Shown: piece by piece, positions 27,041 to 36,519 of the stretch | How the letters are laid out: every line of letters starts with the position of its first letter | Numbering within the stretch: position 1 is the first letter of the stretch | Assembly (NCBI RefSeq): GCF_003584565.2 | Contig: NZ_CP031010.1 | Location: 3,286,001-3,350,000, forward strand | Origin: Alteromonas sp. RKMC-009 | GTDB taxonomy: Bacteria > Pseudomonadota > Gammaproteobacteria > Enterobacterales > Alteromonadaceae | Direction of reading: 5' to 3' | Length of the DNA: 64,000 bases | Program-made: the position numbers and the translations under genes | Notes under the pieces: model-generated | The model's input: only the letters and a program-made list of their open reading frames with translations | Databases searched by the model: none | Told to the model about the DNA's origin: nothing

Positions 27041-28084
27041 ATGACAACCCCCAGAATCCTTCATTGCGTGAGCAGCCTTCAGGTTGGCGGCGCAGAAAAG
27101 TGCGCAGTTAATTTATTAACGTGTCAGCACGCTCTTGGTTATAAAGTAGCAGCACTGAGCTTTGGCAAACCGGCAGAACCTTTTCAGTCAGTACTGGAAA
27201 GCAGTGGGATCCGCGTAATAAATAATAACGAGAGCATTATCCGCCGGCTGGTCAGAACGGTCCGGATCCTGAAAGGATTCGATGTGATACATATACACTC
27301 TCCGGCTGTGATCCGCGCCTTTATGCCTGTTTTCCCTTTTCTTATGGGTAAAAAAGTCTTGTACACCCATCACGGTGAAGACTCGCCGGATCAAAAGGGT
27401 ATGCGCCTCAGTCACTGGCTTGCAGCGCTTTATATAAATAAAGACTTCGCTGTATCAGAGAAAGTTAAACTAAGCGTAAAACAGCGCTATAACTGGGAAC
27501 CCGCCAGAACAGACGTTATTCCTAATGGTGTATTATTAAGCAAGGGCGACATTACCGCACCTGCTACGCCGTTTAAGTTTGCTTGTGTTGCCCGGATGGT
27601 TCCCCTGAAGCAGATTGATAAAGTGGTCACCGCATTTGCACAGGCTGATATACCGCAATCTGAATTACATTTATTTGGTGACGGACCGGAAAGGCCGGCG
27701 GTAGAAGCTGCTGTGGCAAAACACAATTTACAACATCGTGTTGTGCTGCATGGAAATGTTCTGGATGAAGATGAGATATACCGGCATGTGGATTGTCTGG
27801 TGATCAATTCAACCACCGAAGGGCTTCCAATGGCCCTTATTGAAGCGCTGGCAAGAGGAAAGCCAGCCATTTCAACACCGGTAGGTGAAATACCGAACCT
27901 CGATAAACGCTATCATTTTTGCCTTTTCAGTGAAGACGACACAGCCGCTCTCAGCGAAGTCATGAAAACCATGGCCTCCAGTCCTGAACAATGGGAAATG
28001 CTCGCCAGAAACGGTAAACAACTCGTGGAAGAATCCTATTCTATAGAGCAGGTATCCCGAACTTATTTGAACGCAGTCAGTTAA
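27041..28084 (+). CDS. Glycosyltransferase family 4
   Basis: A 347-residue GT-B fold enzyme in the cytosol. The N-terminal acceptor domain has SSLQVGGAEKCAVNLL, a glycine-rich entry loop of the family. The C-terminal nucleotide-sugar domain has ACVARMVPLKQIDKVV, LHLFGDGPERPAVEAAV and NSTTEGLPMALIEALARGKP, the EX7E motif. The sugar is unknown. It starts 3 bp after the preceding stop and ends 4 bp before the next gene. Confidence 0.88.
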   Translation: MTTPRILHCVSSLQVGGAEKCAVNLLTCQHALGYKVAALSFGKPAEPFQSVLESSGIRVINNNESIIRRLVRTVRILKGFDVIHIHSPAVIRAFMPVFPFLMGKKVLYTHHGEDSPDQKGMRLSHWLAALYINKDFAVSEKVKLSVKQRYNWEPARTDVIPNGVLLSKGDITAPATPFKFACVARMVPLKQIDKVVTAFAQADIPQSELHLFGDGPERPAVEAAVAKHNLQHRVVLHGNVLDEDEIYRHVDCLVINSTTEGLPMALIEALARGKPAISTPVGEIPNLDKRYHFCLFSEDDTAALSEVMKTMASSPEQWEMLARNGKQLVEESYSIEQVSRTYLNAVS

Positions 28085-28087
28085 TCC

Positions 28088-29206
28088 ATGCAGAAAGAAC
28101 ACATTGTTTATTTTACCAACCTGTACCCTCTTCCCTGGGAGCCGGCGCGGGCCGCTTATAATAAGCAAATCGTATCAGCGTTAAGAATGCACTGCGATGT
28201 AGATGTACTGACGCCGGTGCCCGCTCCTGTGTGGTTCCGGCAGCTTCTGAAAGGTAAACTGAAAAACTCAGAAGCCACTCTGTTTCCTTTTTTCTTTCTG
28301 CCCGGCTTCGGACGGCGTACCTATGCATTGACCTTGTTCATGTCCATGCTCTTATGTGTATATCCCCTTGTCAGACTGATAAGGGCAAAACATATCGTTG
28401 CCAGTTGGGCATATCCTGAAGGCGTCGTTGCCAGCCTGTTCAAAAAATGGGGAAATCGTAAAGTCGCCATTCATTGTGTGGGTACAGATATCAATTATCA
28501 CTTCCGGCATTCTGCCAGACAAAAACAGATGCTGCGTGCATTTGACCGTGCAGATGAAGTGATAACGGTCAGTCGTGATCTTGCCGGGAAAATCGTTCCT
28601 CTGGCTACCGCGTCTACCCGCTGCAATGTGGTTTACAACGGCGTCAGCTTCGAAAAATTCGCCTTGAGTGATGCCACAACCCACAGCAAGTCATTCCTGT
28701 TTATAGGCAACCTGCTGACAACAAAAGGGGTGTATGAACTGGCCGGTGCCGCAGCCCTCCTGAAAGCCAGAGGTCTTGATTTTACCCTTGATATTGTCGG
28801 TAAAGGGCCCGAGAGCGATAAGCTTAAAGCACAGATCAGCAGCGATAACCTTGACGATATCGTTACTTTTCATGGCGCTGTTCTGCATGATGATATTCCG
28901 GCTCTTCTGGCGAAGGCCAGAGCCCTCGTATTGCCAAGTTACCGTGAAGGGGTGCCTAATGTCATCATGGAATCCCTGGCGGCAGGCGTGCCACCTGTTG
29001 CCACCGCAGTAGGCGGGATCCCTGAAATTGTCCGTGACGGAGAAAACGGCATCCTGGTGCAGGAGCTGAATGCTTCAACGCTGGCTGATGCTATGCAAAA
29101 AGCGCTGGAGAAAGACTGGGATAACGCTGCCTTGCGTCATTCAGTGTCAGAGTACACATGGGAAAATTGCGCACAGGGCTTCCTCAGCGCGCTTTCTATA
29201 AGGTGA
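28088..29206 (+). CDS. Glycosyltransferase family 4
   Basis: A 372-residue GT-B fold enzyme. The N-terminal part has VYFTNLYPLPWEPARAAYN and the C-terminal part FIGNLLTTKGVYELAGAAAL, IVGKGPESDKLKAQI and PSYREGVPNVIMESLAAG with the EX7E-type motif. It is the last gene of the plus-strand run starting at 20499 and converges with the FemAB-like gene. The donor sugar is unknown. Sequence differs clearly from the preceding GT4, so the two probably add different residues. Confidence 0.88.
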   Translation: MQKEHIVYFTNLYPLPWEPARAAYNKQIVSALRMHCDVDVLTPVPAPVWFRQLLKGKLKNSEATLFPFFFLPGFGRRTYALTLFMSMLLCVYPLVRLIRAKHIVASWAYPEGVVASLFKKWGNRKVAIHCVGTDINYHFRHSARQKQMLRAFDRADEVITVSRDLAGKIVPLATASTRCNVVYNGVSFEKFALSDATTHSKSFLFIGNLLTTKGVYELAGAAALLKARGLDFTLDIVGKGPESDKLKAQISSDNLDDIVTFHGAVLHDDIPALLAKARALVLPSYREGVPNVIMESLAAGVPPVATAVGGIPEIVRDGENGILVQELNASTLADAMQKALEKDWDNAALRHSVSEYTWENCAQGFLSALSIR

Positions 29207-29209
29207 GTT

Positions 29210-29229
29210 GGATTGCGTTAACGCAATCC
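29210..29229. repeat. 20-bp perfect palindrome at convergent gene ends
   Basis: GGATTGCGTTAACGCAATCC is a perfect palindrome between the stops of two convergent genes and includes the minus-strand TAA. It may end both transcripts, though no T-run follows. Confidence 0.5.
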
Positions 29230-30297
29230 GGCTTTACGGGCAACGCCGGAGGCGAATGCCAGAGCCTTTATTAATAACTTCTGCCATCCGGATGCATAAG
29301 CAGTCGTACTATAAACGGGTTCAGAAAACTCTGCCAGCGACTGTTTATAGCTTTGTTTCACACCACTGCTAAGAAAGTCATATCCCTTCATCCCCTGCCC
29401 TGCGGCATATTCTGCCATTAAATAATGAATAAGGGTGCCGGGAGATATATTCGGGCTGAATCCGCTATCAATACCTCCCTGATAAAAGTAAACAGAATCA
29501 CCGGACTTCATGCCGTAAAATGCACTCACAGGCTTTCCGCCGACTTCGGCATAAGCCAGCAGTAAAGTACCCTGCTTCAGCAGTTGGCCGGCCAGAGACT
29601 GATGAAAGCGGTTGAAATACACATCATCAAAAATGGTGTTTTGCTGCTCCCCTTCCCAGCGCAACCGGTGTAAATCTGTGAGCACAGAATAGAACGCATC
29701 CAGCGACGCAGGATCGCTGCATATATGCAACTGACCACCTAAACGGGTAAACAGGTTATAGTAGCGCTTCGCCTTCTTTTTGAGCTTTGTTCCGGCCAAA
29801 CCGTCATCTTCAAGGGTCATGAAGTAACGTTTCTGTGCCACTGTATTATCAACCAGGGACGGCGGATAAGCTTCGCCGGCTAACCGCAACAACAATGCAT
29901 CATGTTTTACGTTATTAAGCACCAGCCCTTTGCCGGTCGATTTTATGGCTTCGATAAGAATAGCCGTGACAGTATCAACATGTTCTCTGCATACCAGCAC
30001 ATCGTGATATTCACTGAATACTTCGCTTTTTTCAGGTTCACCGGTGCCGGTAAAACGTAAACGGAAGGGCTCGCCTTTACGTTCATACAAAGGCAGAACA
30101 GCTATCATTTGACCATTGCTATGGAAAACACAGAGGAACTGTAAACGTGATATCAGGTGCCGGTAAGTGTCGAGCCAGGTGAGATTCCACGCAGGACTGA
30201 GGAAAATATGTGCATTCTCTGCCCGCTGATACAAATCCTGCCAGAGTGGCTTTACGTTGAAAGCCTCCTCCAATGTATCAATAACGCGCAGTTGCAT
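29218..30297 (-). CDS. GNAT/FemAB-like acyltransferase of the exopolysaccharide locus
   Basis: A 359-residue protein of the BioF2-like (Acetyltransf_6) GNAT type. IFLSPAWNLTWLDTY near the N-terminus and LLLAYAEVGGKPVSAFYGM, FYQGGIDSGFSPNISPGTLIHYLM and YDFLSSGVKQSYKQSL in the second half are typical. It is cytosolic. Relatives in such loci are thought to acylate a sugar or amino-sugar. It is 6 bp from xrtA and transcribed in the same direction, presumably after it in one operon. The substrate is unknown. Confidence 0.8.
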   Translation of the reverse strand: MQLRVIDTLEEAFNVKPLWQDLYQRAENAHIFLSPAWNLTWLDTYRHLISRLQFLCVFHSNGQMIAVLPLYERKGEPFRLRFTGTGEPEKSEVFSEYHDVLVCREHVDTVTAILIEAIKSTGKGLVLNNVKHDALLLRLAGEAYPPSLVDNTVAQKRYFMTLEDDGLAGTKLKKKAKRYYNLFTRLGGQLHICSDPASLDAFYSVLTDLHRLRWEGEQQNTIFDDVYFNRFHQSLAGQLLKQGTLLLAYAEVGGKPVSAFYGMKSGDSVYFYQGGIDSGFSPNISPGTLIHYLMAEYAAGQGMKGYDFLSSGVKQSYKQSLAEFSEPVYSTTAYASGWQKLLIKALAFASGVARKAGLR

Positions 30298-30302
30298 AGC
30301 TG

Positions 30303-31748
30303 TCAGTATTTTTGATATTCAAATGCGTCTGCAATCAACTGCCACTTCCGGGTCAGAGTATTGCAGTTACTGTCACAGACAGTATGGGCCCATAGCAGGC
30401 CGGAGCGGCGCTCCCCCCTGAGTGCATTTTCAATACGTAATTTCTTCATTTCACTTTCGGAAGCCACTTCGCCGCCGGGTGCAATAAAACTGTGGGCAAA
30501 CAAATGCAGATGCCGACCGTCACTAACCAGTTGAATAGTCCAGCTGCCATCGGTTATCCGGTTTATTTCCTGCCATTCTACAGGTGCTGACTTCACCTGA
30601 TATTGTGTAGGCTTACCATCAAGATCAGACCCGTCGAACAAAATACTCAGCGTATCAAATGCGTATCCCTGAGAACGTTGTTCTTTAACACACACAGCCC
30701 CTTCATACGGCAGAACCGGAGCAACCTCAGCATCAATAGCAGACAAACCTTTGCAAGTCTGGCCAGGCGGTGCGGGATCAGCATGTAAAGTCAGCTGTAA
30801 AGCTGCTGAGCTCAAAATCAGGAAACATACAGAGGTAACAACTACCGGTTTACGTAAAGTAAAACGCCCCGTACCCGGCTCAGGAGAATGCTCTTCTGCG
30901 GCGGGCTCTTTTTTCACCAGTTTTTCACCATACCAGAAGAGAAGAATGATAAACGGCGCGTAGATATACCAGCCAAAGTTATTATGGTCCCGCATCAGTT
31001 CACTTTGCATATCAGAAAAATGACCAATAAGTATCAGCGCAACAATTCGGATCCAGTTGGTTATCAGTGCACCGACAATGGCCAGCGTCATGAACTTAGC
31101 AATTGAAACTTTATTCCTCAGATTGAGAAACACGAATAAAGAACCGATAGCCAGAGACACAATGAAATAACGCAAACCACTACAGCCACCGGCGATAACA
31201 AACGTCCCTTCGGGGATCATTACCGAAGTATTTTCCACATAAGTAGGAATACCGGTGAACCCCATGATTTTCATCACAGCAAACACGGAAAGATGTTGGA
31301 GCACGAACTGCAGTGCGCCCCACAGAGGGTACATAAACAACAGGAACGCTACGGTATAAGCCAGCCCTGCAGTGAACGGAACCAGTAACCAGAAACTGTT
31401 TGCCAGTAAGGCCAGCGACAATACCCACACCGCAAGGCTCAATTGCGCGGCGATGGAGAAGTAGTAAGCAATAAATAAGACAACAAAAGAAACGACAGCA
31501 GGCCAGAAAACGGCCTGGCGGGGTGTAAGCTCACCTTTGTTGGCGAGCACATACAATAAATAAAGAAAAATAAACGGGATCAGGTACGCATGGGAATAAG
31601 TACCATCGTCAAAGCCATGCCGCCACAAAGTGATCATGACCGGATAATTGACCACTGCCCACAATACCGTCAGCGCACTTAACGCAAAGAAAACAAATCT
31701 TGCCGGGTGTGACTGCAAGAAACCTGACATTCCCGCCTTTTCTTTCAT
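30303..31748 (-). CDS. xrtA: Exosortase A with EpsI-type C-terminal domain
   Basis: A 481-residue inner-membrane cysteine transpeptidase-like enzyme that recognises PEP-CTERM signals. The N-terminal part has about eight helices. The catalytic residues are Cys189 (AGGCSGLRYF), Arg234 (NWIRIVALI) and His255 (RDHNNFGWYIY). After the last helix (about 263-275) an extracytoplasmic EpsI-like domain of about 190 residues follows (GQTCKGLSAIDAEVAPVLPYEGAVC is split by positions 329 to 353). The ATG follows AGGATGTAGAAC. It is the processing enzyme for the PEP-CTERM protein at 19595. Order with the priming transferase upstream is standard for XrtA loci. Confidence 0.95.
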   Translation of the reverse strand: MKEKAGMSGFLQSHPARFVFFALSALTVLWAVVNYPVMITLWRHGFDDGTYSHAYLIPFIFLYLLYVLANKGELTPRQAVFWPAVVSFVVLFIAYYFSIAAQLSLAVWVLSLALLANSFWLLVPFTAGLAYTVAFLLFMYPLWGALQFVLQHLSVFAVMKIMGFTGIPTYVENTSVMIPEGTFVIAGGCSGLRYFIVSLAIGSLFVFLNLRNKVSIAKFMTLAIVGALITNWIRIVALILIGHFSDMQSELMRDHNNFGWYIYAPFIILLFWYGEKLVKKEPAAEEHSPEPGTGRFTLRKPVVVTSVCFLILSSAALQLTLHADPAPPGQTCKGLSAIDAEVAPVLPYEGAVCVKEQRSQGYAFDTLSILFDGSDLDGKPTQYQVKSAPVEWQEINRITDGSWTIQLVSDGRHLHLFAHSFIAPGGEVASESEMKKLRIENALRGERRSGLLWAHTVCDSNCNTLTRKWQLIADAFEYQKY

Positions 31749-31802
31749 GTTCTACATCCTGATATGAATACAACATCCCTGTTTCTTCACAAAACCGGCG
31801 TG

Positions 31803-33215
31803 TTATCTGCCTTTGCCGAACAACACAATTTCTACAGTTCTGATTAGGATAAGGATATCCAGCAGCAAACTTTGGTGCTTCACATAGTAAAGGTCGAATT
31901 TCAGTTTTTCCATAGAATCTTCGACGCTTGCACCATATGGATAGTTTAACTGCGCCCAGCCTGCCAGGCCCGGCTTAACGTTATGACGCTGATTATAATA
32001 CGGTACTTCACGAACAAGTTTTTCGACAAATTCAGGGCGTTCAGGGCGCGGACCGATAAAAGCCATCTCACCTTTAAACACATTGAACAGTTGCGGCAGC
32101 TCGTCAACCCGGTACTTACGGATGAAGTGACCAATCCGGGTCACCCGGTCGTCATTTTTACTGGCCCACTTCGCGCCGTCTTTCTCGGCGTCAGGCCGCA
32201 TACTTCTGAACTTAATAATTTTAAACAACTTACCATTCAGCCCCACACGTTCCTGTTTGTAGAACACCGAAGCGCCGGTCCGGCGTCCATCATCCAGCCA
32301 GATGATGGTGGCGGTAATTAACATGAACGGCCAGGTAAAGAAGAATACAAAGGAGGCAAGAAACGCGTTAAGCAGGTAATCCATAGCATCACGAAGGTAG
32401 TTCTGACTATGGAATCCGTTGGAGTAAATAACCCAGCTCGGATACATCAGGTTGACCACAATCTGGCCGGTCTCGCGCTCCATAAAGTCGAGCAGGTCTG
32501 TAACTTCTATACCACGCAAACGGCATTCGAAAAGCACATCAATGGGCAATGTACCCCGGCGCTGATCGCAGGCGATGACAATTTCTTCTATTTCATTCTC
32601 GGCAATAAAATGCTGGAAGTTTTCGTCTACCTTCACATGAATAATTTTTTCTTTCTTAATACCATCTTCACGGTTATCACCGGGTATGGGAATGAATCCC
32701 ATGAGATCAAATCCGATACGGTCTACATCACGGCGCATACGCTTTTCGATAATAGAAGCCCGTTCACCGGCTCCTAATACCACTATCCGCACTTTGCCTA
32801 ATCCGAGTAAGCCAAGACGATTTGTAAAATAGCGGAATATCACCAGCGTAATAATGATGCTGGCAACGGCGGCCGGAAGAAAATAGGAATGCATGGTGAG
32901 TTCGTCGAACAGCGCTCTGCTGACCACCTCTACCAGAAAATAACTTAAGCCGACACTGACAAATATGCGCCGGATAATACCGCGGAAAGTCTCTCTGAGC
33001 TTAGCTTCGTAAAGGCCCACAGACAGTGAGCAAACGAGTATGCAAACGGTCAGCATGCCCACATTCACAACCAGCTTTTCAATACTGACTGTTTCACTGA
33101 CACCGATCTGAACCAAAATGAACTGCGTAATGTATGCCATATACGCCACGAGCAGAGCTTCGGTCACTACAAGTATATTTGATCGTTTACTCTGATTGTG
33201 CTTATTTATCGCCAC
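31803..33215 (-). CDS. XrtA system priming sugar-phosphate transferase (EpsB-like)
   Basis: A 470-residue inner-membrane enzyme that transfers a sugar phosphate to undecaprenyl phosphate to start polymer synthesis. Four N-terminal helices are followed by a Rossmann-like region (RIVVLGAGERASIIEKRM), one helix, and the conserved C-terminal catalytic domain (FKIIKFRSMRPDAE, RVTRIGHFIRKYRVDELPQL, GEMAFIGPRPERPEFV, YNQRHNVKPGLAGWAQ). The GTG at 33215 is chosen: AGGGGG lies 6 bp upstream. An ATG at 33293 overlaps a TATAAT promoter element and lacks a ribosome site. Confidence 0.92.
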   Translation of the reverse strand: MAINKHNQSKRSNILVVTEALLVAYMAYITQFILVQIGVSETVSIEKLVVNVGMLTVCILVCSLSVGLYEAKLRETFRGIIRRIFVSVGLSYFLVEVVSRALFDELTMHSYFLPAAVASIIITLVIFRYFTNRLGLLGLGKVRIVVLGAGERASIIEKRMRRDVDRIGFDLMGFIPIPGDNREDGIKKEKIIHVKVDENFQHFIAENEIEEIVIACDQRRGTLPIDVLFECRLRGIEVTDLLDFMERETGQIVVNLMYPSWVIYSNGFHSQNYLRDAMDYLLNAFLASFVFFFTWPFMLITATIIWLDDGRRTGASVFYKQERVGLNGKLFKIIKFRSMRPDAEKDGAKWASKNDDRVTRIGHFIRKYRVDELPQLFNVFKGEMAFIGPRPERPEFVEKLVREVPYYNQRHNVKPGLAGWAQLNYPYGASVEDSMEKLKFDLYYVKHQSLLLDILILIRTVEIVLFGKGR

Positions 33216-33368
33216 CCTTGGCCCCCTGATACTGCAACATCTTTGTTCATGATAAAGGTTATTATTGTAATAGACTACATAAGATGTTGGCATTATAGTG
33301 GTATTTGCCGTAGGGTAAATTACATTAAGGCAAAAAAATTAATCATATCGAGTGTAGGATGAACTCTC
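33216..33368. promoter_or_regulatory. Divergent promoter region of the exopolysaccharide genes
   Basis: These 153 bp separate the minus-strand priming transferase from the plus-strand export operon. A perfect TATAAT on the minus strand (33292-33297 on the plus strand as ATTATA) is a -10 candidate for the xrtA direction. A TTGGCATT at 33286 looks like a sigma-54 -24 element but has no GC at -12. Confidence 0.45.
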
Positions 33369-34001
33369 ATGTACTGGTCTAAACACGTTTTAAGTTTGAC
33401 GGTTGTCGGCGCAATGACAGCCCTTTCTGGATGCACAAGTCACTCATCGTTGCCGGAGGCAACGGCCCACCCATCAATGACAACCAATGTGAACGATTAT
33501 CAGTATCTCATTGGCCCGGGCGATTCGCTCACCATTTTTGTTTGGCGTAACCCTGAAATTTCTGGTCAGTTTATCGTTCGTCCGGACGGTAAAGTGACAA
33601 CTTCACTGGTTGAAGATGTTGATGTAGCCGGTAAAACGCCTTCTATGCTTGCCCGCGAGCTCGAAGAGCAACTCTCTACCTTTATTAACAACCCCCGTGT
33701 AACTGTCAGCGTTAATAACTTTGCCGGTCCGTTAAGCGAACAGGTTCGCGTTATCGGTGAAGCAACTAACCCGCGCGCGATCAGCTACACAGAAAACATG
33801 ACACTACTGGATCTGATGATTGCAGTGGGTGGACTGACAGAATTTGCTGACGGCAATGATGCCAAGCTGGTTCGTGTTGTAGATGGCCGTCAGACAACGT
33901 ATGACGTGAACATCGACGCGCTAATCCGTAATGGCGACATCACCAAGAATGTCGACATTCTGCCAGGCGATATCGTAATCATTCCAGAAGCCTGGTTCTA
34001 G
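33369..34001 (+). CDS. XrtA system polysaccharide export lipoprotein (Wza/EpsA-like)
   Basis: A 210-residue outer-membrane lipoprotein. The signal peptide ends ALSGC (a good lipobox), Cys near 22. A polysaccharide-export domain follows (YLIGPGDSLTIFVWRNPEISG, VRPDGKVTTSLVEDVDVAG) and a SLBB-type domain (RVIGEATNPRAISY, LLDLMIAVGGLTEFADG). It would form or gate the export channel with the chain-length protein encoded next. The small size is typical of the XrtA-linked form. Confidence 0.92.
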   Translation: MYWSKHVLSLTVVGAMTALSGCTSHSSLPEATAHPSMTTNVNDYQYLIGPGDSLTIFVWRNPEISGQFIVRPDGKVTTSLVEDVDVAGKTPSMLARELEEQLSTFINNPRVTVSVNNFAGPLSEQVRVIGEATNPRAISYTENMTLLDLMIAVGGLTEFADGNDAKLVRVVDGRQTTYDVNIDALIRNGDITKNVDILPGDIVIIPEAWF

Positions 34002-34026
34002 TTGTAAAAAGTAGTTGGGACATTAA

Positions 34027-35601
34027 ATGCAGGATTTACAGCGCACCCTTGGTCAGCTGAGTGACTATTTAAAGGGAATTTGGGTTAAAAAGCGTCTCAT
34101 CATGGTGTGTACCTGGATACTCTGTCCAATAGGTTTCGCGTATGTAGCACTATTGCCGGATGTTTACCGCTCTCAGGCGGTTGTATTCGTTGATACCCGT
34201 TCAGTACTTCAGCCTTTGCTTAAAGGTCTGGCGATCCAATCCAACCCGGATCAGGAAATCCAGATGATGGCGAAGACACTGCTGAGCCGCTCCAACGTTG
34301 AAACCATTGCCCGTGAAAGTGATTTAGATCTGACGACGACCACTGACCAGGATTTTGATAACCTGGTTAATGGTCTGACTCAACAAATCCAGTTACGTTC
34401 AACCGGCAGAGACAATATTTTCACCATTTCTTATGAAAATAAGAATCCGGCCATGGCGCAAACCGTGGTGCAGGAAACACTGAACCTGTTCGTAGAAGGC
34501 GCGTTAGGTAACAACCGTCGTGATACCGATACAGCTAACCGTTTCCTTGATGAACAGATTGCAGAGTACGAATCCAGATTGTCAGAAGCCGAACAGCGAC
34601 TGGCCGGATTTAAACGACAGTACAATAATATTCTTCCTTTACAGGGCACTTTCTACTCAACACTGCAGACACTGAGTAATGAGCTGGAAGCCACCCGCCT
34701 TCAGATTAAGCAGACGACACAACAGGTTGAATCCTTACAAAATCAGTTATCAAAGGCCAAAAGTGCCGGTGACAGCTTTGGTGTAACGAATCAAACTGAT
34801 TCCGTATTGCGAACCCGTTACGACGAACGGATCAAAGCGCTGGAAGAACGTCTGGATGATTTACAGCTACGCTTTACTGATCAACACCCTGACGTGATTG
34901 AATCAAAAGCACTGCTGGCTAATCTGGAAGAAGCCCGTCAAAAAGAAATCGATGAGTTTCTTAACGCCGGTGACGGCGAAGGTGATGACGTTCCGATGAG
35001 CGACCTGAATCAGGAAATTAAACTTGAGATCAGCCGTCATCAAAGTTCTATCGCTGCATTAAATGTGAAAGAACAGGATTTACAACGCCGTATTGCTTCT
35101 CTTGAGTCTAAAATCGACCTGGTTCCGCAAATCGAAGCAGAATCAGCGGCACTTAACCGTGATTACGATATTACCAAGGGTAAATATGAAGAACTGCTGG
35201 CCCGCCGTGAATCTGCGGACCTGTCCAGACGCGCGGATGTTTCTGCCGAGGAATTACAGTTCAGAATTATTGAGCCGCCGTTGAAACCTAACGAGCCTTC
35301 CGGCCCGTACCGCATCATCTATTACACGCTGGTTTTATTAGTAAGCTTTGGATTGGGTGTTGCTCTGGCATTCCTGCTCAGTCAGCTGTCACCATTGCTT
35401 ATCCGTGCATCTCAGCTACAGCAGATTACTGATTACCCGGTATGGGGTACAGTCACGCATCTGAATATTGATAAGATTCGCAAGACTAACCGTATGCGAA
35501 TGGCAATATTCCTGCTGTCGTCGGGTGTGCTGGTATTAATTTACGGTGTACTGGTTGGCGCAGAATTGCTTAACATCGATCTACTGCAGGGTGTTTTATA
35601 A
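34027..35601 (+). CDS. XrtA system polysaccharide chain-length determinant (Wzz/EpsC-like)
   Basis: A 524-residue inner-membrane co-polymerase. The first helix is near residues 24-42 and helices at about 430-455 and 490-512 flank a short loop. The periplasmic region between holds a long coiled coil (about 170-400; YESRLSEAEQRLAGFKRQY). FRIIEPPLKPNEPSGPYR is the typical proline-rich motif before the second helix. A kinase domain is absent; it is a separate gene overlapping by one base (TAATG). Confidence 0.92.
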   Translation: MQDLQRTLGQLSDYLKGIWVKKRLIMVCTWILCPIGFAYVALLPDVYRSQAVVFVDTRSVLQPLLKGLAIQSNPDQEIQMMAKTLLSRSNVETIARESDLDLTTTTDQDFDNLVNGLTQQIQLRSTGRDNIFTISYENKNPAMAQTVVQETLNLFVEGALGNNRRDTDTANRFLDEQIAEYESRLSEAEQRLAGFKRQYNNILPLQGTFYSTLQTLSNELEATRLQIKQTTQQVESLQNQLSKAKSAGDSFGVTNQTDSVLRTRYDERIKALEERLDDLQLRFTDQHPDVIESKALLANLEEARQKEIDEFLNAGDGEGDDVPMSDLNQEIKLEISRHQSSIAALNVKEQDLQRRIASLESKIDLVPQIEAESAALNRDYDITKGKYEELLARRESADLSRRADVSAEELQFRIIEPPLKPNEPSGPYRIIYYTLVLLVSFGLGVALAFLLSQLSPLLIRASQLQQITDYPVWGTVTHLNIDKIRKTNRMRMAIFLLSSGVLVLIYGVLVGAELLNIDLLQGVL

Positions 35602-36518
35602 TGAGCAGTACTATTGAAAAGGCGCTTCAACGTCAGCGTGAAGCCCAGAAAAAACAAGCAGAACTCGCTGCTCAGCAGGCAACTGCTGAGCCTCAGACCA
35701 CTGCACAACGTCCCGGCCAACAAGTTGCTGCCCGTTCGTCTGTCGCAAGTCAGCACGACGGCGCACCCACACAGCTGGAGCCGTTCACACTGGATATCGA
35801 AAGGCTTGAACAAAATGGCCACATTTCGATTAATGGTGTTCGTAAACAAATAAACGAAGAGTACCGGGAAATAAAACGTAAGCTGATTAACAATGCTTTC
35901 GGCCCGATCTCTTCAACGCTGAATAACAGCAATATCATCATGGTGACCAGTGGTCGTCCGTCAGAAGGTAAAACTTTTACCGCCTGTAACCTTGCGATGA
36001 GTATCGCTGCAGAACAGGATAAAACCGTTCTGCTGGTAGATGCCGATGTGCTTAAGCCTAACGTATTAAATACGCTGGGACTCAAACGCCGCAAAGGACT
36101 GATGGAATATCTGACCGGTGAAGTAGAAGACATCTCAGATGTACTCTACCCTACCAACCTGGATAAACTTAAAATCATCCCGGCGGGTAAATCTCACCAT
36201 CTGACAACCGAATTACTGGCCAGCCAGAAAATGGCTGAAACTGTGAATGAATTTGCTAACCGCTATCCTGACCGTATCGTTATTTTTGATACACCTCCCT
36301 TAATTGGTATCACTGAAACAGCGGTACTGGCTAATTTTGCCGGACAAGCTGTTGTGGTAGTCGAGGAAGGTAAGTCAAAGCTTAATGACGTACGTCATGC
36401 GGTAGAACGATTAAACCCGGACATGGCAATCGGCTTTGTGGTTAACAAGTCGGTCCATAACGATCCGGAAGGAACCGGTTACTATGGATACTACTACGCA
36501 GAAAGGCAAGATTCTTAG
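35601..36518 (+). CDS. XrtA system tyrosine autokinase (EpsG-like)
   Basis: A 305-residue cytosolic BY-kinase. Walker A is SGRPSEGKT (residues 117-125), Walker A' is VLLVDAD (143-149) and Walker B is VIFDTPP. A Tyr cluster at the C-terminus (YYGYYYAERQDS) is the expected autophosphorylation site. The N-terminal 60 residues are Gln/Ala-rich and probably disordered. It cycles with the chain-length protein to control polymer length. The start ATG overlaps the preceding stop. Confidence 0.92.
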   Translation: MSSTIEKALQRQREAQKKQAELAAQQATAEPQTTAQRPGQQVAARSSVASQHDGAPTQLEPFTLDIERLEQNGHISINGVRKQINEEYREIKRKLINNAFGPISSTLNNSNIIMVTSGRPSEGKTFTACNLAMSIAAEQDKTVLLVDADVLKPNVLNTLGLKRRKGLMEYLTGEVEDISDVLYPTNLDKLKIIPAGKSHHLTTELLASQKMAETVNEFANRYPDRIVIFDTPPLIGITETAVLANFAGQAVVVVEEGKSKLNDVRHAVERLNPDMAIGFVVNKSVHNDPEGTGYYGYYYAERQDS

Positions 36519-36519
36519 T

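Noticed and set aside
33216..33293. ATG at 33293 as start of the priming transferase
   Set aside because: It overlaps a TATAAT element and has no ribosome site; GTG 33215 has AGGGGG at 6 bp.
33283..33310. TTGGCATT near 33286 as a second sigma-54 promoter
   Set aside because: Ten bases after GG comes GT, not GC, so the -12 element is missing.
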